NCBI RefSeq assembly: GCF_001420995.1
Contig: NZ_CP012184.1
Coordinates: 2,340,501-2,404,500 of the forward strand
DNA: 64,000 nt
Source: Pseudonocardia sp. EC080619-01
Lineage (GTDB): Bacteria > Actinomycetota > Actinomycetes > Mycobacteriales > Pseudonocardiaceae
Direction: 5' to 3'
Each line of letters opens with the position of its first letter. Positions within the stretch are counted from its first letter, which is position 1. The translations under genes and the position numbers were made by a program. The notes below the pieces were generated by a model. The model was not told where the DNA came from. It was given only the letters and a program-made list of their open reading frames with translations, and did not search any database. This document shows, piece by piece, positions 39,037 through 47,573 of this stretch.

Positions 39037-39109
39037 TGGGCCCCCGGGGGATCGAACCCCGAACCCGCGGATTAAAAGTCCGCTGCTCTGCCGATTGAGC
39101 TAGAGGCCC
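39037..39109 (-). tRNA. tRNA-Lys (anticodon TTT)
   Basis: The minus strand folds as a 73-nt tRNA. The acceptor stem GGGCCTC pairs with GGGGCCC, the D arm is AGCTCAATCGGCAGAGC, the anticodon stem-loop is GCGGACTTTTAATCCGC with TTT, and the T arm is GGGTTCGATCCCC. CCA is not encoded. Its 3' end faces the integrase fragment. Confidence 0.96.
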
Positions 39110-39230
39110 CTGACCGACCCCGGCTGCACCGGGCCCGGCCCGCCACCGGATCCCCCCGGACGGTCACGACGAGCCAGGTCCCACCCTACAGCGGACCCCC
39201 ACCGATCTCGTCACTGCGACACCAGGGCCG

Positions 39231-39428
39231 TCAGTCGGAGCGACCCTCGATCGTCTCGGTGAGCTCCCGTTTCCAGGCCTCGCGCTCGTCCGGGAAGTTC
39301 CGGCCCATGTCGGAGATGCAGTCCGCGCACCGTCCGACGATCGTCAGCAGCGCGCCGTTCGAACACCGGACGCACGGGACCGGCTGCGCGAGGGCGTCCG
39401 GCGACGCCTCGGCCACATCGGCTGTCAC
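39231..39428 (-). CDS. Small four-Cys zinc-ribbon-like protein
   Basis: A 65-residue protein from GTG 39428. Two CxxC pairs (PCVRCSNGALLTIVGRCADC) are followed by a charged helix (ERREAW-like EREAWKRELTETIEG). This short pattern is common among uncharacterised actinobacterial proteins. It probably binds zinc. No function is known. Confidence 0.6.
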   Translation of the reverse strand: MTADVAEASPDALAQPVPCVRCSNGALLTIVGRCADCISDMGRNFPDEREAWKRELTETIEGRSD

Positions 39429-39523
39429 CCGGCCACGGTAGCGGACACCCGAAGCGGTGGATCGCCACCACCACGGCGTGCCGGTACCCGACCGAAACAT
39501 CCCTTTCACCCACACTGCCGAGT

Positions 39524-40114
39524 ATGAACGTCCGTACCTCCGCCAGGGTCGCGCTGCTCGGCGCGACCGCGCTCCTCGTCGTCGCCTGTGGCGGGGGTGG
39601 GCAGACCGGCCAGGGCGACGCCGCCGCCGTCGAGCAGAACGTCCAGGTGTCCGCGACCACGGCCGAGGGCGGCGACGGCCCGGCCTACACCTACGACACC
39701 GCGCTCGTCCCGGCCGGCGCGACCCTCGAGGTCAGCAGCGGCAACGACGGCGGTTCCACCACGACGACGCTGCGGGTGAGCGGGCTCGTCCCGAACCGTG
39801 CCTACGGCTCGCACGCGCACACGATGCCGTGCGGACCCGACGCCGGCGACGCCGCCGGGCCGCACTACCAGCTCTCCCAGGACCCGGTGACCCCGAGCGT
39901 CGACCCGGCCTACGCGAACCCGCAGAACGAGATCTGGCTGGACTTCACGACCGACGCCGAGGGCAACGCCGAGGCGACCAGCACCGTCCCGTGGACGTTC
40001 CCGGACGACCGGCGGGCGGCGTCCGTCGTCGTCCACGAGGAGCCCACCGCGACGCACGCCGGGCACGCCGGTACCGCGGGTGGCCGTCCGGCCTGTGTGA
40101 CCGTCGAGTTCTGA
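39524..40114 (+). CDS. Cu/Zn superoxide dismutase-like lipoprotein
   Basis: A 196-residue protein with a lipobox (LLVVACG). The copper ligands of SodC are visible: GSHAHTMPC (two His), AGPHYQ and VVVHEEP. The usual Cys pair is also present (TMPC and RPACVTVEF). The zinc loop is not: where SodC has two His and an Asp the sequence reads VDPAYANPQNEIWLDF. It may be a copper-only enzyme or a copper-binding protein. It is likely anchored outside the membrane. Confidence 0.83.
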   Translation: MNVRTSARVALLGATALLVVACGGGGQTGQGDAAAVEQNVQVSATTAEGGDGPAYTYDTALVPAGATLEVSSGNDGGSTTTTLRVSGLVPNRAYGSHAHTMPCGPDAGDAAGPHYQLSQDPVTPSVDPAYANPQNEIWLDFTTDAEGNAEATSTVPWTFPDDRRAASVVVHEEPTATHAGHAGTAGGRPACVTVEF

Positions 40115-40164
40115 GCCGTCCGGGCGGGGGCGCCCGCGCGACCGGTGCCTGGGACAATGGTCCC

Positions 40165-41349
40165 GTGACGATCGTGCAGGACCGCCCCCGCGACGGGCGG
40201 ACGGACACCCCCGCCCACCGCGAGCGGGTGCTGCCGCCGCTGCGCATCGGCCCGTTCGAGGTCGAGACGCCCGTGGTGCTGGCACCCATGGCGGGTATCA
40301 CCAACCCCGGTTTCCGGCGTCTGTGCCGCGAGCAGGGCGCGGGCTACTACGTCTGCGAGATGATCACCGCCCGCGGGCTGGTGGAGAAGAACCCGCTGAC
40401 GTTCCGCATGATCGCGTTCGACGCCGACGAGCACCCCCGCTCGATGCAGCTCTACGGCGTCGATCCCGACTCGATGCGGCGGGCCGCGCAGATGATCGTC
40501 GAGCGGGATCTCGCCGACCACATCGACATGAACTTCGGCTGCCCGGTCCCCAAGGTCACCCGCCGGGGTGGCGGGGCGGCGCTGCCGTTCAAGCGGAAGC
40601 TGTTCGAGCGGATCGTGAGCGCCGCCGTCGAGGGCGCCGGGGACCGGCCGGTGACCGTCAAGATGCGGATCGGCATCGACGACGACCACCACACGTACCT
40701 GGACGCGGCCCGGATCGCCGTCGACTCGGGTGCCGTCGCCGTCGCGCTGCACGCCCGCACCGCCTCCCAGCGCTACTCCGGCCAGGCCGACTGGGACGCG
40801 ATCTCCCGGCTCCGTGAGCACGTGCCCGCCCACGTCCCGGTGCTGGGCAACGGCGACATCTTCTCCGCACAGGACGCGCTGGACATGGTCGCCCGGACCG
40901 GGTGCGACGGCGTCGTCGTCGGCCGGGGCTGCCTGGGCAGGCCGTGGCTGTTCGGCGACCTCGAGGCGGCGTTCGCGGGCCGCGAGCTGCCCGCCCCGCC
41001 GGACCTGGGTCAGGTGGCGGCGACGCTGCGCCGGCACGCCGTCCTGCTGTGCGAGCACATGGGTGACCACAAGGGGATCCGGGACGTGCGCAAGCACATC
41101 GCCTGGTACCTGAAGGGCTTCCCGGTCGGGCCCGAGCTGCGGCGCAGCCTCGGGATGGTCGAGTCCATCGACCACCTCGACGAGCTGCTCACCGGGCTGG
41201 ACCCGCACGAGCCGTTCCCGGCCGAGGCGGACGGCCCGCGCGGGCGGCAGGGTTCGCCGGGCCGCGTCGTCCTCCCCGAGCACTGGCTCGACGACCCGGA
41301 CGACGTGTCCGTCCCCTTCGGAGCGGACGTCGAGCACTCCGGCGGCTGA
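40165..41349 (+). CDS. dusB: tRNA-dihydrouridine synthase
   Basis: A 394-residue FMN enzyme that reduces uridines in the tRNA D loop. Visible features are APMAGITNPGFRRLCREQGAG, the catalytic Cys in DMNFGCPVPKVTRRGGGAAL, VKMRIGID, LHARTASQRYSG, and GNGDIFSAQDAL followed by GVVVGRGCLGRPWLF. The C-terminal helical tRNA-binding part is complete. A GACAAT element 6 bp before the GTG suggests a leaderless mRNA. It lies about 50 bp after the SodC-like gene. Confidence 0.94.
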   Translation: MTIVQDRPRDGRTDTPAHRERVLPPLRIGPFEVETPVVLAPMAGITNPGFRRLCREQGAGYYVCEMITARGLVEKNPLTFRMIAFDADEHPRSMQLYGVDPDSMRRAAQMIVERDLADHIDMNFGCPVPKVTRRGGGAALPFKRKLFERIVSAAVEGAGDRPVTVKMRIGIDDDHHTYLDAARIAVDSGAVAVALHARTASQRYSGQADWDAISRLREHVPAHVPVLGNGDIFSAQDALDMVARTGCDGVVVGRGCLGRPWLFGDLEAAFAGRELPAPPDLGQVAATLRRHAVLLCEHMGDHKGIRDVRKHIAWYLKGFPVGPELRRSLGMVESIDHLDELLTGLDPHEPFPAEADGPRGRQGSPGRVVLPEHWLDDPDDVSVPFGADVEHSGG

Positions 41350-41491
41350 TCCCGCCACCACGGGGCGATCATGGTTCCCCGAGCCGGGGGAACCGGGCAC
41401 GCCGAACGGGTGCCACGCCGGCTCACGCCTCAAGCGGGACCGGTGTCGTACCGATGACCCTCGTGACGACAGGTGAGACGGGAGGTGGAGG

Positions 41492-42379
41492 GTGACCGAC
41501 ACGGCCTGGTCGGTGCGCAATCTCGTGCGTTCGGCACGTCGCACCGCGCCGCCCGCCGACGGCGTCGCGCTCGACGACACCGCGCTCGACGGCGTCGCAC
41601 CGTCCGATCCCGCCGCGCGCGCCGCGCTGCACACCGCAGCCGCCGAGCGGCTGGCCGGTCACGACCGCTACGAGCAGGCCTACCTGCACCTGCGCGAGGC
41701 CGTCCGGCTGCTGAACGGCCCCACCGGCGCCACGGTGGAGGACGAGCTGGACCGGCTCCGCCGCGAGCACGCCGAGGCGCGCGAGCAGAGCCGGCGGGAC
41801 AGCCTGACGGCGACGTACAACCGTCGCTACCTCGACGAACGTCTCGTCGACCTGCTCGGCGACGGGACCGGCCGGGTCTGCCTGGCACTCGCCGACATCG
41901 ACCACTTCAAGCAGGTCAACGACACCCACGGGCATCCGTTCGGGGACCGCGTCCTGCAGCGGATGGTGCACGAGCTGGGCCGGGAGCTGCCGCGCGGCGC
42001 CTTCTGCGCGCGCTACGGGGGCGAGGAGTTCGCACTCGTCCTGCCCGACGTCTCCGCCGACGAGGGGATCGCCGCCTGCGAGGCGGCCCGGGAGCGGGTG
42101 GCCGCCCACGACTGGTCAGCGCTCCACCCGGAGCTCCGGATGACGATCAGCATCGGTGTCGCGCACGCCGTCCCCGGCACCTCCGGGACCGAGGCGCTGG
42201 TCGACGAGGCCGACCTGCTGCTGTACACGGCCAAGCAGGCCGGCCGGAACGCAGTCGCCCACCGGTCCGGCGACGGCCGGGTGACGCTCGCCGGAGCCGC
42301 GTCCGGACGTAGGTCGATCCCCCAACCGGACGCCGGTCGGAGCCGCCCCGGACCCGCGACACCGCCCCCTCCCGAATAG
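41492..42379 (+). CDS. GGDEF-domain diguanylate cyclase
   Basis: A 295-residue protein. Residues about 1-105 are a helical region with a tetratricopeptide-like or coiled segment (ERLAGHDRYEQAYLHLREAVRLL). The GGDEF domain (about 105-265) has DSLTATYNRRYLDERL, DIDHFKQVNDTHGHPFGD and the active-site loop RYGGEEFALVLP. The inhibitory RxxD before GGEEF is absent, so product feedback is unlikely. It makes cyclic di-GMP in the cytoplasm. No EAL domain or membrane helix is present. GGAGGTGGAGG precedes the GTG. Confidence 0.9.
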   Translation: MTDTAWSVRNLVRSARRTAPPADGVALDDTALDGVAPSDPAARAALHTAAAERLAGHDRYEQAYLHLREAVRLLNGPTGATVEDELDRLRREHAEAREQSRRDSLTATYNRRYLDERLVDLLGDGTGRVCLALADIDHFKQVNDTHGHPFGDRVLQRMVHELGRELPRGAFCARYGGEEFALVLPDVSADEGIAACEAARERVAAHDWSALHPELRMTISIGVAHAVPGTSGTEALVDEADLLLYTAKQAGRNAVAHRSGDGRVTLAGAASGRRSIPQPDAGRSRPGPATPPPPE

Positions 42380-42478
42380 AATCGGCGCCGGACGCCCGGC
42401 CGGCGTCCGTGGCCCGCGCCCCCCGAACGGCGCACGGCCACCGCGCGTCCCGGAGCGGACACGCGACGAGGAGGCCCG

Positions 42479-44845
42479 GTGCAGGACGACGACGACGCGC
42501 GCCGGTCCCGGCGTACCCGTCGCCGGGCCGAGGGCGAGGACGCACGCCGCGCCGCGCAGGAGCGCGGGCCCGCCGACCGTCCCGCGCCCGTGGACCCCGA
42601 CCGTCCCGCGCCCGTCGACCCCGACCGCCCCGCCGGTGCCCGCCCACCGGCGGGGCGGTCCGGCTCCGGTCCGACGCCCCGGCCCGGCACCCCCGGGGTT
42701 CCCGGCACCGCCTCCCCGAGCGGGGTCATGCGCGTGCGCGGCGGACGGGTGCCCCGCAGCCCCGGCGGCCCGGCACCGGCCGACCCGCCGTCCGGGCCCG
42801 GCACCGTCCCGCCCGGTCCCCCACGAACCGGTCCCGCACCGTCCGGTCCCGCACCCTCCGGTTCCCATCCGTCCGGTTCCCATCCGTCGGGCCCGACGCC
42901 GCGCGGTCCGGTGCCCCCGGGCCGCGGACCCGCCGGCCACTCCGGCACCGTCCCCTCGGGGCCCGTCCCGCCGGGTCCGGTCCCGCCCGACGCGCGTCCC
43001 GCGTCCGAGGCACCGCAGCGCGGCCCCGTCACGGGCCAGGGCGGCCCGGGCGGCCCCGGGACGTCGCAGCCGAACCGCGTCCCGCCGTCCGGACCGGGTG
43101 TGCCGCCGCCCGACCGGCCCGACCGGCGACCCCACGCGTCCGGCCCGGGGAGCACGCCTCCGCAGCCGGACCGGGCGCCCGCGAACGGCCCGGACCCCAC
43201 CCGGTCCCGCCTGCAACCGGCGCACGGCACCCCGCCGCCCGCACCGGGCGCCACGGCGGAACCGGCCCGCGTCATCGGCCGGGGCCGCGGCGCCACGGAC
43301 TCCCGCCGCACCGAGGCGTTCGACGCCCTGGTCCCGCGCCGGCTCCGCCGCCGCTACGCCGACGACGCTGCGGCCGACGCTGCGGCCGACGGCCGGAAGG
43401 GCCACGACGACGGGGCCGACGCCGACCACGAGGCCCGCGCCACTGCCGTCGACGACCGCGACACCACCGAGGACGAGCCCGGCAGCGCGACCCCGGCGCC
43501 CGCAGGACCGGCCCGTCGGCGCGGCCCGCTGCGGATCGCCGCGGCGGCGGCCGCCGTCGTCGTCCTGGCGGCGACGGCGTTCGGGTTCGCCGGCCGCGGC
43601 GAGGTCTACGACGGCGTCCGCTCCGTCGCCGCACTCGCCCCGGACTCCGACGCGGTCCTCGACGCCGAGCTGCAGGCCGGCGACCGGAACGTGCTGGTGC
43701 TGGGCGTGCAGGCGGACCGGGCCGGAGCGCCCGAGGCCGCCCGCACGGACACCGCCGTCCTCGTCCACCGGCCGGCCGGTGGCGCCCCGGCCGTGACCCT
43801 GTCGGTCCCCGCGACGCTCGAGGTCCCCCGGCCCCCGTGCCGGCGCTGGGACGCCGCGACCGGCTCCTACGGCGAGACCGTGCCCGCCGAGTCCCGCACG
43901 GCGTTCGCCACCGCCTACGACATCGGCGGCCCGGCCTGCACGGTCGGCGTCGTCCAGCAGCTCACCGGGATCCCGGTGAGCGGGTTCGTCGCGTTCGACC
44001 TCGCCGGCGCCCCCGACCTGGTCGGTGCGGTCGGCGGCATCGAGGTGTGCACCGAACGGCCGGTCGTCGACCCGGTGCTCGGCCCGGTCGTCGAGGGCGC
44101 CGGTCGGGTCCCGCTGGACGGCGAGGCAGCCGTCCGCTTCGCCACGGCCTCCGGTGCGGGCGACAGCTCCCCCGCCAACCGGGTCCAGCGCCAGCAGCGC
44201 GTGCTCGCCGCGGCTCTGGGAGATGCGCTGTCGACGTCGTCGCTGCTCACCCCCGGTGCGCCGGGGCGCTCCGCCGAGGGCGTGGTCGGCGCGCTCACCG
44301 CGGACGGCGTCGACGCCGGCGAGATCCTCTCCCTCGCGCAGGGGCTCGGTCGCGCCGGTACCGCGGGCGACGGCAGTACCCCGGTCTTCCTGCCCCTGCC
44401 GGTCTCCGAGGCCCCCAACACCCGCGGCCACCTGGAGCTGCGGCGCAGCGACGCCCGTGAGCTCTTCGCCGCGCTGCGCGAGCACGAGCCGCTGCCCGAG
44501 TCGGCGACCGCGCCGGCGGCCCGGGCCGCCGACGCGCCCGCGGCCGGCACCACCGTCGACCTGGTGGACGCGACCGGGCGCCCGGGCGCCGTGGACCAGG
44601 TCGCCGAGGACCTGCGGGCCCGCGGCTACGAGATCGGGGCGGTCACCACCGGCCCGGCCACCGACCGCGCCGAGGTCCGCTACTCCCCCGACAACACCGA
44701 CGCGGCCGGTGCGCTCGTCGGGACGCTGCCCGGTACCCGGCCCGCCCCGGACCCGACGGGCAGCGGGGTGCTGCGGCTCGTGGTCGGCGCCGGTGACCGG
44801 GAACCCGCCCAGGCCGTCCCCGCCACCGACGCCGACTGTTCCTGA
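42479..44845 (+). CDS. LytR-CpsA-Psr (LCP)-family protein with LytR C-terminal domain
   Basis: A 788-residue membrane protein. The first 350 or so residues are a cytoplasmic Pro/Gly/Arg-rich low-complexity region. A membrane helix follows at about 353-372 (IAAAAAAVVVLAATAFGFAG). The LCP domain spans about 400-600, with NVLVLGVQADR, TAYDIGGPACTVGVVQQLTGIPV, GGIEVCTERPV and NRVQRQQRVL. The LytR_C domain is about 690-780 (TVDLVDATGRPGAVDQVAEDL). LCP enzymes attach glycopolymers to peptidoglycan. The usual SIPRD motif reads SVPATLEVP here, so a conserved Arg is missing and activity may be altered. GAGGAGG precedes the GTG. Confidence 0.82.
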   Translation: MQDDDDARRSRRTRRRAEGEDARRAAQERGPADRPAPVDPDRPAPVDPDRPAGARPPAGRSGSGPTPRPGTPGVPGTASPSGVMRVRGGRVPRSPGGPAPADPPSGPGTVPPGPPRTGPAPSGPAPSGSHPSGSHPSGPTPRGPVPPGRGPAGHSGTVPSGPVPPGPVPPDARPASEAPQRGPVTGQGGPGGPGTSQPNRVPPSGPGVPPPDRPDRRPHASGPGSTPPQPDRAPANGPDPTRSRLQPAHGTPPPAPGATAEPARVIGRGRGATDSRRTEAFDALVPRRLRRRYADDAAADAAADGRKGHDDGADADHEARATAVDDRDTTEDEPGSATPAPAGPARRRGPLRIAAAAAAVVVLAATAFGFAGRGEVYDGVRSVAALAPDSDAVLDAELQAGDRNVLVLGVQADRAGAPEAARTDTAVLVHRPAGGAPAVTLSVPATLEVPRPPCRRWDAATGSYGETVPAESRTAFATAYDIGGPACTVGVVQQLTGIPVSGFVAFDLAGAPDLVGAVGGIEVCTERPVVDPVLGPVVEGAGRVPLDGEAAVRFATASGAGDSSPANRVQRQQRVLAAALGDALSTSSLLTPGAPGRSAEGVVGALTADGVDAGEILSLAQGLGRAGTAGDGSTPVFLPLPVSEAPNTRGHLELRRSDARELFAALREHEPLPESATAPAARAADAPAAGTTVDLVDATGRPGAVDQVAEDLRARGYEIGAVTTGPATDRAEVRYSPDNTDAAGALVGTLPGTRPAPDPTGSGVLRLVVGAGDREPAQAVPATDADCS

Positions 44846-44886
44846 GCCGACGTCCCACCTGCCCGAACGGGCGAACGTCGCCCACC

Positions 44887-44908
44887 GTTCACGGTGGGTT
44901 CACTCACT
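44887..44908 (+). promoter_or_regulatory. PHO box upstream of the first phoU
   Basis: Two 11-bp direct repeats, GTTCACGGTGG and GTTCACTCACT, match the actinobacterial PhoP box (GTTCA repeats at 11-bp spacing). A TAGGCT -10-like element follows at 44936, 6 bp before the phoU ATG. Confidence 0.8.
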
Positions 44909-44947
44909 GAGGCTGCCCTACGGAAGAGGTCGCTCTAGGCTCGTGGC

Positions 44948-45604
44948 ATGCGCGACGAGTACCAGGTGCAGCTGGACGAGCTGGCCTCCGGCCTTGCGGG
45001 GATGTGCGACGACGTCGCTCGCGCGATGGAGAACGCCACCCGCGCGCTGCTGGAGTCGGATCTCCAGCTGGCCGAGCAGATCATCTCCGAGGACGTCCGG
45101 ATCGACGACGTCCGCGCCGACGCCGAGCACCGCGCCTTCGGGCTGCTCGCGCTGCAGGCCCCGGTCGCGACGGACCTGCGGGTCGTCGTCGCCGCCATCC
45201 ACGGCGCCGGTGACCTCGAGCGGATGGGCGACCTGGCCCTGCACGTCGCCCAGGCCGCACGGCGCAGGCACCCCCAGTCGGTCGTCCCGGACGAGATCAA
45301 GCCCTACTTCGCCGAGATGGGCCGGGTGGGCGTCCAGCTCGCGGAGAAGGCCGGCCAGGTGATCCGCAGCCGTGACCTCGAGGCCGCCACCGAGCTCGAG
45401 GCCGACGACGACGCGATGGACGACCTGCACGAGCACATGTTCACCGTGCTGATGGACCGCAACTGGACGCACGGGGTGTCCGCGGCCGTCGACGTCGCCC
45501 TGCTGGCCCGGTTCTACGAGCGCTACGCCGACCACGCCGTCGCCGTCGCACGCCGGATCGTCTACGTCGTCACCGGCCAGATGCCGGGTCCGCTCGCCGT
45601 CTGA
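44948..45604 (+). CDS. phoU: Phosphate signalling protein PhoU
   Basis: A 218-residue all-helical protein with the two PhoU repeats. Metal-binding ExxxD-type motifs are seen in each half (DLERMGDLALHVA and FYERYADHAVAVARRI). PhoU links Pst transport to control of the PhoR/PhoP system and represses it when phosphate is ample. The ATG at 44948 lies 6 bp past TAGGCT, so the mRNA is probably leaderless, driven from the PHO box. A second paralogue lies 391 bp downstream. Confidence 0.93.
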   Translation: MRDEYQVQLDELASGLAGMCDDVARAMENATRALLESDLQLAEQIISEDVRIDDVRADAEHRAFGLLALQAPVATDLRVVVAAIHGAGDLERMGDLALHVAQAARRRHPQSVVPDEIKPYFAEMGRVGVQLAEKAGQVIRSRDLEAATELEADDDAMDDLHEHMFTVLMDRNWTHGVSAAVDVALLARFYERYADHAVAVARRIVYVVTGQMPGPLAV

Positions 45605-45704
45605 CCGGCCGCCGGTCACCCACCGCACACCCGGTCGACCGGCCCGTCGCCGACCGGTCGCCGGATCGGGTTTGGTCCGTGGGCCGTGGGGGCACCCCGC
45701 GTCC

Positions 45705-45902
45705 ATGGAGCATGCGGGTTGCGTCGTCACCGAGGTGGTGGGCACCTCCGACGAGAGCGTCGAGGAGGCGATCCGGAACGGCATGGGCCGGGTCGGGCAG
45801 TCCCTCGAGTGGTTCGAGGTCACGGGCGTCCGCTCGACCGTGCTCGGATCCGCCGAGCGCTTCCAGGTGGACCTGAGGCTCGGCGTACGCCGGGCCGCAT
45901 GA
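45705..45902 (+). CDS. Dodecin-family flavin-binding protein
   Basis: A 65-residue protein of dodecin size. VVTEVVGTSDESVEEAIRNGMGRVGQSLEWFEVTGVRSTV has the strand-helix-strand pattern and the xxWFEV segment of dodecins. These form hollow 12-mers that store flavins or related compounds. The Gln and His used for flavin stacking are not obvious. It sits between two phoU genes. Confidence 0.8.
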   Translation: MEHAGCVVTEVVGTSDESVEEAIRNGMGRVGQSLEWFEVTGVRSTVLGSAERFQVDLRLGVRRAA

Positions 45903-45931
45903 CCCACCACGCCGTCGCGACCGCCGCGGCC

Positions 45932-45953
45932 GTTCACCAACCGTTCACCGGCA
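45932..45953 (+). promoter_or_regulatory. PHO box upstream of the second phoU
   Basis: GTTCACCAACC and GTTCACCGGCA are 11-bp direct repeats matching the PhoP site. TAAGGT at 45983 follows, 6 bp before the ATG. The layout repeats that of the first phoU almost exactly. Confidence 0.8.
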
Positions 45954-45994
45954 CCGGGCCGAGCCGGTCCGTGGACCCGAACTAAGGTCGTCCC

Positions 45995-46654
45995 ATGCGC
46001 AGGGAGACGCTCGACGACAATCTCGAGCAGCTCCAGCTGATGCTCGACGAGATGAGCCCGCTGGTCGCCGCCGCCTTCCACCGCGCCTCCGACGCGCTGC
46101 TCCACGACCGCATGCGCCTCGCCGAGCAGGTCGTCGCCCGTGACTCCATCATCGACGGGCACCGGGCCGCGATCGAGCTGCTCGCCGTGGAGACCATGGC
46201 GCTGCACCAGCCGATGGCCACGCCGCTCAGGGCCGTCGTCACCGCGCTGCGCTGCTCCCAGCAGCTGGAGCGCATGGGGGACCTCGCCCGGCACGTCGCC
46301 GAGGTGGTCGCCCGCTCCGGCGACCGGCCGGCCCTGCCCGAGCAGGCCCGCCCGCTGTTCAGCGAGTACGGCGCCCGCGTCGCGGCGATGGGTGACAAGG
46401 CCGTCGAGGTGCTCCGCACCCGCAACGTCGTCCTGGCCTGCGAGCTGGAGTCCGACGACGACGCCGTCGACGCCGCGCACCGTTCCGTCTTCGAGATGAT
46501 GTTCGGCTCCGACTGGGACGCCGGGGTGCCCGCCGCCGTCGACGTCGCCCTGCTGGCCCGTTTCCACGAGCGCTACGCCGACCACTGCGTCCACCTGGCC
46601 GAGCACGTCGTCTACGCCGTCACCGGCACCACCCCGGACCAGGTCTCGCTCTGA
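45995..46654 (+). CDS. phoU: PhoU-family protein, second copy
   Basis: A 219-residue paralogue of the upstream PhoU, with the same two-repeat fold: QLERMGDLARHVAEVV and FHERYADHCVHLAEHVVYAV. The start ATG has TAAGGT 6 bp upstream (leaderless) and its own PHO box. Two PhoU proteins in one genome are known in mycobacteria, where both must be lost for a strong effect. It converges with ppk2, 19 bp between stops. Confidence 0.92.
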   Translation: MRRETLDDNLEQLQLMLDEMSPLVAAAFHRASDALLHDRMRLAEQVVARDSIIDGHRAAIELLAVETMALHQPMATPLRAVVTALRCSQQLERMGDLARHVAEVVARSGDRPALPEQARPLFSEYGARVAAMGDKAVEVLRTRNVVLACELESDDDAVDAAHRSVFEMMFGSDWDAGVPAAVDVALLARFHERYADHCVHLAEHVVYAVTGTTPDQVSL

Positions 46655-46673
46655 CCCCGGGCGGCCGCTCGGG

Positions 46674-47552
46674 TCAGAACGGTGCCGGGATCCAGCGCAG
46701 CGGGACGACGGGGGTGGCCGTGTCCGGCGGTGCGTCCCGTTCGGGCAGGTGGACCTTCTTCCGGGGGACGTGCTCGTACGGCACCCGGTCGAGCAGGTGC
46801 GTGATGATGTTCAGCCGGGCCCGGCGCTTGTCGTCGGAGTGCGCCACGTACCAGGGCGCCCAGGCGGTGTCGGTCGCGGCGAACATGGCGTCGCGGGCGC
46901 GCGAGTAGTCCGCCCACCGCGTGTAGGACTCCAGGTCGATCCCGGACAGCTTCCAGACCTTGCGGGGATCGTCGATCCGGCTCTCCAGCCGCCGCGTCTG
47001 CTCGTCCGCGCTCACCTCGAGCCAGTACTTGACCAGGACGATCCCCGAGTCGATCATCGCGCGTTCGACCCCGGGCGTCATCGCGAGGAAGCGGGTGGAC
47101 TGTTCCTCGGTGCAGAAGCCCAGGACCCGCTCGACGCCGGCGCGGTTGTACCAGCTCCGGTCGAAGATCACGACTTCACCGGCGGCCGGGAAGTGGGAGA
47201 CGTAGCGCTGCAGGTACATCTCGGACTTCTCGCGCTCCGTCGGCGCCGGGAGCGCCACGACGCGGAACACCCGCGGGCTGACCCGCTCGGTGATGGCCTT
47301 GATGGTGCCGCCCTTGCCCGCCGTGTCGCGGCCCTCGAACACGATGCAGATCTTGGCCCCCGTCGCCTTGACCCACTCCTGGAGCGCGACCAGCTCCCCG
47401 TGCAGCCGGCGCAGCTCCCGCAGGTACTCCTTGCGCTTCATCCGCGGCCGCTCGGCGGCCCCCGTGGCCGAGGCCGCACGGACGTGGCCGTCGTGGACCG
47501 CTGTGTGCTCGTGGTGCTTGTGGTGTTTGTGGTGTTTGTGGTGCTTGGACAT
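46674..47552 (-). CDS. ppk2: Polyphosphate kinase 2 with His-rich N-terminus
   Basis: A 292-residue PPK2, which moves phosphate between polyphosphate and nucleotides. Walker A is FEGRDTAGKGGTIKAI, with Walker B VVIFDRSWYNRAGVERVLGF and the lid SRIDDPRKVWKLS. The first 23 residues are unusual: MSKHHKHHKHHKHHEHTAVH, a His-Lys repeat that could bind metal or polyanions. It is encoded by a short tandem DNA repeat at about 47515-47545. The gene begins 21 bp after the P-type ATPase stop, so they share an operon. Confidence 0.92.
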   Translation of the reverse strand: MSKHHKHHKHHKHHEHTAVHDGHVRAASATGAAERPRMKRKEYLRELRRLHGELVALQEWVKATGAKICIVFEGRDTAGKGGTIKAITERVSPRVFRVVALPAPTEREKSEMYLQRYVSHFPAAGEVVIFDRSWYNRAGVERVLGFCTEEQSTRFLAMTPGVERAMIDSGIVLVKYWLEVSADEQTRRLESRIDDPRKVWKLSGIDLESYTRWADYSRARDAMFAATDTAWAPWYVAHSDDKRRARLNIITHLLDRVPYEHVPRKKVHLPERDAPPDTATPVVPLRWIPAPF

Positions 47553-47573
47553 CGCGGCTCCCCACGGCGTGGA

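Noticed and set aside
42116..44485. Open frame of 789 codons on the minus strand
   Set aside because: It shadows the LCP gene; the plus strand has the LCP and LytR_C motifs and a strong ribosome site.
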